NCBI GenBank assembly: GCA_043720395.1
Contig: JAYSSR010000049.1
Location: 34,289 to 98,288 of the forward strand
Direction: 5' to 3'
From: JANOYY01 sp043720395
Lineage (GTDB): Bacteria; Actinomycetota; Acidimicrobiia; Acidimicrobiales; JANYDT01
Length of the DNA stretch: 64,000 nucleotides
Made by a program: the position numbers and the translations under genes. Positions 60,107 to 64,000 of this stretch are shown one piece after another. Position 1 is the first letter of the stretch, and every line of letters begins with the position of its first letter. Below the pieces are notes generated by a model. It made no database searches. It was not told the origin of the DNA and was given only the letters and a program-made list of their open reading frames with translations.

Positions 60107-62084
60107 CACGACGCTGCCCGCACCAACGACAAGGACTCTCAAGTCGGTGTGCCCCCTGGACTGCCCGGACACGTGCAGCCTCAGCGTCGACGTGACACAC
60201 GACGGACGCATCACCCGCGTGGACGCTGCAACCGTCGAGTCGGCGGCCAACCCCTTCACCGGCGGGTTCATCTGCAAGAAGGTGAAGGGCCATGCGGACC
60301 GCGTCCACGGACCCGACCGCGTGCTCACCCCCCTCATCCGCACCGGCGCAAAGGGCACGGCGACCTTCCGACAAGCCACCTGGGACGAGGCCATCGCACT
60401 CATCGCGATCCGCATGCGCCAGGCCGCCGACGGCCCGCACGGTCCCGCGTCGATCGTGCCGTTCCTCTACAACTCCTCCACCGGCAACGCCGCGGCGAAC
60501 TCGACCGGCCCCGCACTGTTCGCCCGGCTCGGCGCATCGGACGTCCACCACACGATCTGCGCCGCAACAGCTCGGGCGGCCTGGACCTCGGTCCTCGGGG
60601 CCATGCCCGCGGCCGATCCGCTCGATATCGAGTTCAGCGATTGCGTCGTGGTGTGGGGCGCGAACCCGACCGTGTCGAACACGCACCTGGCACCCGTGAT
60701 CAACCGTGCGGCTAAGGGCAACAGTGCGCCGCTCGTCGTGATCGATCCCCGGGAAACGGGCACGGCGAAGCGGGCCGACCTGCACCTACGGATCCGCCCC
60801 GGCACCGACGTCGTGCTCGCGATGGCCACGGCCGCCGAACTCGACCGGCGCAACGCGCTCGACGGGCAATTCATCAGTGCACACACCAATGGTTTCGACG
60901 CGTTCCTGACCAGATGCCGCGAGTGGTCGATCGCGCGAGCGGCCGACGAGTGCGGCATCGAACCTGCGGCGATCGAACGGTTCTGCGACATTCTCTCGAG
61001 CGCGCAACGTCCCTTCTTCCGTCTCGGCTGGGGCATGGAGCGCAACCGCAACGGCGGTTCCGGACTCCAAGCGGCCCTCGGGCTACGCCTTGCGATTGGA
61101 CGCTTCGGCACACGCGGGAGCGGTTTGGTCGGCTCGACGGGCGGGCGGGCCTGGAACGCGCAGGTGTTTATGCCGAACGAGCAGAACAGCACACGGAGGG
61201 CCGTCAACCAGAACCTCCTCGGCCAACTTCTCACCGAGCCCGGCGACGAAACACCTATTGACGTGATGTTCGTACAAGGCGCGAACCCGGCGCTCATGAA
61301 TCCGAACCAGGCAGCGGTCATCCAGGGACTCGCCCGCGACGACCTCTTCACCGTCGTGCATGACCAGGTCCTCACCGACACCGCAAGATGGGCCGACGTC
61401 GTACTCCCCGCCACCACGCACTTCGAGGCGGCCGACGCGAAAGGGTCGTACGGCGTCCACGTCATGCTCACCTGGGAAGCCGTGATCCCACGCGTCGGAG
61501 AGAGTCGCACGAACGCGGAAGTCGTAGGCGCGCTTGCGGTCGCGCTCGGACTCGACCCAGCTGATTTCCCAGACGACCCGCAGACGCTGATCGAGCGAGG
61601 CCTCGCCGACGGCCCAGGAACCGGCGTGCTCCGTCAGCCCGACGAGTCGGTGCAGTTCCGTGACCTCTGGCCGGCCTTCGACGACCGCAAGGCACGCTTT
61701 GTCGAGCCCACCTACGTACCAATCCAGTCCGACCTTCCATTGACGCTGCTCTCCCCAGCGTCGTCGAGGACCATCAACTCCATCTTCGGCGAGCGATCTG
61801 CCGCACCCACCGTGCACCTCCACGCCATGGACGCCGCGGCTCGTGGGATCGTCGACGGCACAATGGTGCGCGTCTTCAATGACCGCGGCTCGGTGACCGT
61901 TCCTGCTCGACTCGACGGCGAGGCACGTCCCGGCGTCGTCGTGATCACCAAGGGCGACTGGTCACGCAACTTCCCGGCCGCGAATGGCCTCGGCGTCAAC
62001 GTCCTTACGACCGACGACGTCGACCCGCTCGCCGGTGGCGCATGCTTCAACGACACCCGCGTGGACGTTGCCCTCGCCACCTGA
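60099..62084 (+). CDS. Molybdopterin-dependent oxidoreductase (2)
   Basis: 661 residues from ATG 60099. [4Fe-4S] motif C18, C22, C26, C59 (CPLDCPDTC ... FICKKVKGHADRVHG), typical of a CPLDCPD-type DMSO-reductase subfamily. Molybdopterin-binding parts: SDCVVVWGANPTVSNTHLAP, LVVIDPRETGTAKRADLHLR, GSGLVGSTGGRAWNA, DVMFVQGANPALMNPNQAAV and C-terminal VRVFNDRGSVTVPARLDGEA. Cytoplasmic, no Tat signal, no adjacent partner. Not closely similar to the enzyme at 42081. Substrate unknown. Confidence 0.92.
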   Translation: MDTTTLPAPTTRTLKSVCPLDCPDTCSLSVDVTHDGRITRVDAATVESAANPFTGGFICKKVKGHADRVHGPDRVLTPLIRTGAKGTATFRQATWDEAIALIAIRMRQAADGPHGPASIVPFLYNSSTGNAAANSTGPALFARLGASDVHHTICAATARAAWTSVLGAMPAADPLDIEFSDCVVVWGANPTVSNTHLAPVINRAAKGNSAPLVVIDPRETGTAKRADLHLRIRPGTDVVLAMATAAELDRRNALDGQFISAHTNGFDAFLTRCREWSIARAADECGIEPAAIERFCDILSSAQRPFFRLGWGMERNRNGGSGLQAALGLRLAIGRFGTRGSGLVGSTGGRAWNAQVFMPNEQNSTRRAVNQNLLGQLLTEPGDETPIDVMFVQGANPALMNPNQAAVIQGLARDDLFTVVHDQVLTDTARWADVVLPATTHFEAADAKGSYGVHVMLTWEAVIPRVGESRTNAEVVGALAVALGLDPADFPDDPQTLIERGLADGPGTGVLRQPDESVQFRDLWPAFDDRKARFVEPTYVPIQSDLPLTLLSPASSRTINSIFGERSAAPTVHLHAMDAAARGIVDGTMVRVFNDRGSVTVPARLDGEARPGVVVITKGDWSRNFPAANGLGVNVLTTDDVDPLAGGACFNDTRVDVALAT

Positions 62085-62275
62085 CCGGCCGCGCAAGTAG
62101 TAAGCGGACATAGGGCGTGCCACGCGACCGCTCTTCGCGGGCACCGCACGGGTCGTTCGGCCTAGGCGACACTGGCCAGCGACTCATTTGACCACTCAAG
62201 GTGGTCGAATTCATCAAGCAATCTCGCCGGAGCGACGAGGTAAGTGGACAGTCGCTGCAGAAAGAGCACGTCCAC

Positions 62276-64000
62276 ATGGTCCGTCGCCTCCCCATCCCGT
62301 TCACCGCACTGCTCCTCACGGGGGCGCTCGGTGCCACCGCACTCACGCCGACGCTGGCCGCCGAACCGACACGCAGACAAGTTGCACCGTCGGCCTGGCC
62401 ACTAGATGCGACAGGGAAGGCGAAGGTCATCGTCCGCGCCCGCGCTGGTACCAACGTCGAAGCCATTGCACTTGCCGTCCGAAAGTCCGGCGGCACGGTC
62501 CTTGCAACGTTCCCCGCGCTCGGTGCCCTCAGCGCCCGAGTCCCGACGAAGAACCTTGACCGACTGCGCAGTGACACGTCCGTAAGCGCGCTTATGCCCG
62601 ACGCGACCGTTAAGGCGACCTCGATAGATCCCCTGTCGGGCGCAGAGATCGGGCCGAGTGTCGTGCCGCTCAGCCTTGTCGAGGCGACCATCGGTGCCCC
62701 TCAGGCATGGGCAGACGGGATCACCGGCGCGGGCGTCGACGTCGCGGTCATCGACACAGGCGTGAGCCCTGTACCCGGCCTGGCAGGCAGTAGCAAGATC
62801 CTCAACGGTCCGGACATCTCCTTCGACGCTGACCTCCCGGGCATGCGCCACCTCGATGCGTACGGCCACGGCACCCACGTCGCCGGCATCATCGCCGGAC
62901 GCGACGAGGGCTGGCAGCCGACAGACCCGACCAAGTTCGCCGGTATCGCTCCCGACGCGCGGATCGTCAACGTCAAGGTCGGCGCGGCGAACGGCGCAAC
63001 CGATGTCACCCAGGTCATCGCGGGCCTCGAATGGGTACTCCGTTTCGGCCGCACCGACGGAGCGAACGTTCGAGTCGTGAACCTCAGCTTCGGTTCCGAC
63101 AGCTCCCTCACTTGGGGCGAGGATCCCCTGTCCTGGGCCGCGAACATCCTCGTGGCCAACGGGTTCGTGGTCGTGACCGCAGCAGGTAACGACGGACGCA
63201 ACGGTGACCTCACGAGCCCTGCCATGAACCCCAACGTCATAGCGGTTGGGGCGGTCGACACCAACGGCACCGTCCAGCAGGGCGACGATGTCGTTGCCAG
63301 CTATTCGAGCAGCAACGGCACCGATCGCACGGTCGACTTCGCAGCTCCTGGGTCGCACATTCTCAGTTTGCGCGTACCGGGTGGCTACAGCGATGTTGCA
63401 AACGCCGGTGCCGGACGGTTCGGCGATCGCTTCCAGGCGGCGTCCGGAACATCGCAGGCCGCGGCGGTCGTGAGCGGCGCGGCGGCGCTGCTCCTTCAAC
63501 GCTTCCCCGACGCCACGCCGCTCGAGATTCGCGCCCTCTTAGCCCGTACCGCGAACGACCTCCCCGGACGTCGTCGCGCTGGCGGTACCGGTGAGGTCGA
63601 TGTTGCGGCGGCACTGCGTCTGGGTAACCGGGCATTGGCGGACGACCCGAGCGGATCCGCTTCGCCGAAGGACAACAAGGACAAATCAGGCGAAGACAAC
63701 GGGAACGGCAAGACCAACGACCCGGCAGCGCCGAGCGAGGACGATGGCAGCCGTCGCAGCAAAGCAAACTCTCGTGCCCTCACCATGCAAGTCCCGAAGC
63801 ACTGCGACGTTGCATGTCAGGGAAAGGGTTCGCTCGACCTTGCCCGCGGCTCGCGTGTGGCGATGTTCAATGGCAATCCGCTCATCGGCAACGTCACACC
63901 GAACGGGAACGCCTGGACCGGCAACGCCTGGACCGGCAACGCCTGGACCGGCAACGCCTGGACCGGCAACGCCTGGACCGGCAACGCCTGGACCGGCAAC
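62276..64000 (+). CDS. Secreted subtilisin-like serine protease with C-terminal GNAWT repeats (3' truncated)
   Basis: 575 codons in frame, no stop before the window end. Signal peptide: MVRRLPIPFTALLLTGALGA, cleavage after TLAA or similar. Inhibitor_I9-like propeptide (VIVRARAGTNVEAIALAVRK). S8 catalytic triad: D160 (VAVIDTG), H198 (YGHGTHVAGI), S393 (ASGTSQAAA; Gln replaces the usual Met after Ser). A charged low-complexity linker (DNKDKSGEDNGNGK) leads to a small domain with two Cys (HCDVAC) and then GNAWT pentapeptide repeats. Exported; probably surface-associated. Confidence 0.92.
   Translation, partial: MVRRLPIPFTALLLTGALGATALTPTLAAEPTRRQVAPSAWPLDATGKAKVIVRARAGTNVEAIALAVRKSGGTVLATFPALGALSARVPTKNLDRLRSDTSVSALMPDATVKATSIDPLSGAEIGPSVVPLSLVEATIGAPQAWADGITGAGVDVAVIDTGVSPVPGLAGSSKILNGPDISFDADLPGMRHLDAYGHGTHVAGIIAGRDEGWQPTDPTKFAGIAPDARIVNVKVGAANGATDVTQVIAGLEWVLRFGRTDGANVRVVNLSFGSDSSLTWGEDPLSWAANILVANGFVVVTAAGNDGRNGDLTSPAMNPNVIAVGAVDTNGTVQQGDDVVASYSSSNGTDRTVDFAAPGSHILSLRVPGGYSDVANAGAGRFGDRFQAASGTSQAAAVVSGAAALLLQRFPDATPLEIRALLARTANDLPGRRRAGGTGEVDVAAALRLGNRALADDPSGSASPKDNKDKSGEDNGNGKTNDPAAPSEDDGSRRSKANSRALTMQVPKHCDVACQGKGSLDLARGSRVAMFNGNPLIGNVTPNGNAWTGNAWTGNAWTGNAWTGNAWTGNAWTGN
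63905..64000 (+). repeat. 15-bp coding tandem repeat (GNAWT pentapeptides)
   Basis: Six complete copies of a 15-bp unit GGCAACGCCTGGACC (first copy starts GGG) plus the start of a seventh at the window edge, each encoding Gly-Asn-Ala-Trp-Thr. Near-perfect at DNA level, suggesting recent expansion; total copy number is unknown because the window ends. Confidence 0.97.

Noticed and set aside
62402..63499. 365-codon minus-strand open frame opposite the subtilase
   Set aside because: Shadow: the plus strand has the S8 triad in order, whereas this frame has repetitive Arg/Asp/Val composition.
63817..63999. Minus-strand frame encoding repeated VQALP
   Set aside because: It is the antisense reading of the GNAWT coding repeats.
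1..64000. tRNA or rRNA genes
   Set aside because: No cloverleaf-like or rRNA segments were found on reading intergenic regions; intergenic space is small.

Overview
The window reads as a high-GC actinobacterial chromosome segment, probably from Acidimicrobiia (an Ilumatobacter-like lineage) or a close relative. The pointers are many F420/luciferase-type oxidoreductases, a mycofactocin-coupled SDR signature, the SufB/SufD/Rieske ferredoxin/SufC set, actinobacterial secreted families, and GTG/TTG starts after purine-rich ribosome binding sites. This placement is inference; no rRNA or other marker gene is present and I found no tRNA.

About 1-48.5 kb is a dense catabolic island. It holds at least seven full-length or near full-length short-chain dehydrogenases (SDRs), two cytochrome P450s, four Rieske ring-hydroxylating oxygenase alpha subunits, four luciferase-like oxidoreductases, an acyl-CoA ligase, an acyl-CoA dehydrogenase, a thiolase-like protein with its DUF35 partner, a CoA-transferase, and small VOC, ABM, NTF2-like and PNPOx-like proteins. 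The layout suggests uptake, CoA activation and stepwise oxidation of hydrophobic, possibly steroid- or terpenoid-like, carboxylic acids; the substrate cannot be read from sequence. Subregions are: 3.35-8.73 kb, a minus-strand P450/phosphotransferase/VOC/thiolase/DUF35 operon; 9.7-14.0 kb, SDR, nitroreductase, acyl-CoA ligase and zinc alcohol dehydrogenase; 14.2-17.1 kb, a Rieske operon; 20.1-28.4 kb, a TetR regulator divergent from an acyl-CoA dehydrogenase/SDR/ThuA operon that runs into an acetoin-dehydrogenase-like set (E1 alpha, E1 beta, AcoX, E2, no E3); 29.3-31.8 kb, CoA-transferase plus Rieske; 36.3-41.9 kb, minus-strand DUF3237, P450, two luciferase-like enzymes and a PEP-utilising enzyme; 42.1-46.8 kb, a molybdopterin oxidoreductase with two Rieske alpha subunits.

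Seven intergenic copies of a 20-bp imperfect palindrome, consensus AAnTAACCnnnCGGTnAnTT, sit upstream of these operons, including the divergent promoter of the TetR gene. They probably define one local regulon.

From 48.5 to 64 kb the content is more housekeeping and cell-envelope: a secreted beta-propeller protein, an L,D-transpeptidase, the suf Fe-S assembly genes (interrupted by an oppositely oriented anchored Pro/Val-rich protein), a second molybdopterin oxidoreductase and a subtilase with C-terminal GNAWT repeats that runs off the window.

The island shows rearrangement. There are four or five decayed genes: a frameshifted AbiEi/DUF559-type gene, an SDR with its catalytic centre deleted, a P450-OYE chimera, a doubly frameshifted nitroreductase and a broken secreted protein. 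Several palindromic repeat families occur as pairs or clusters, often bracketing single genes. Some frameshifts could be assembly errors.
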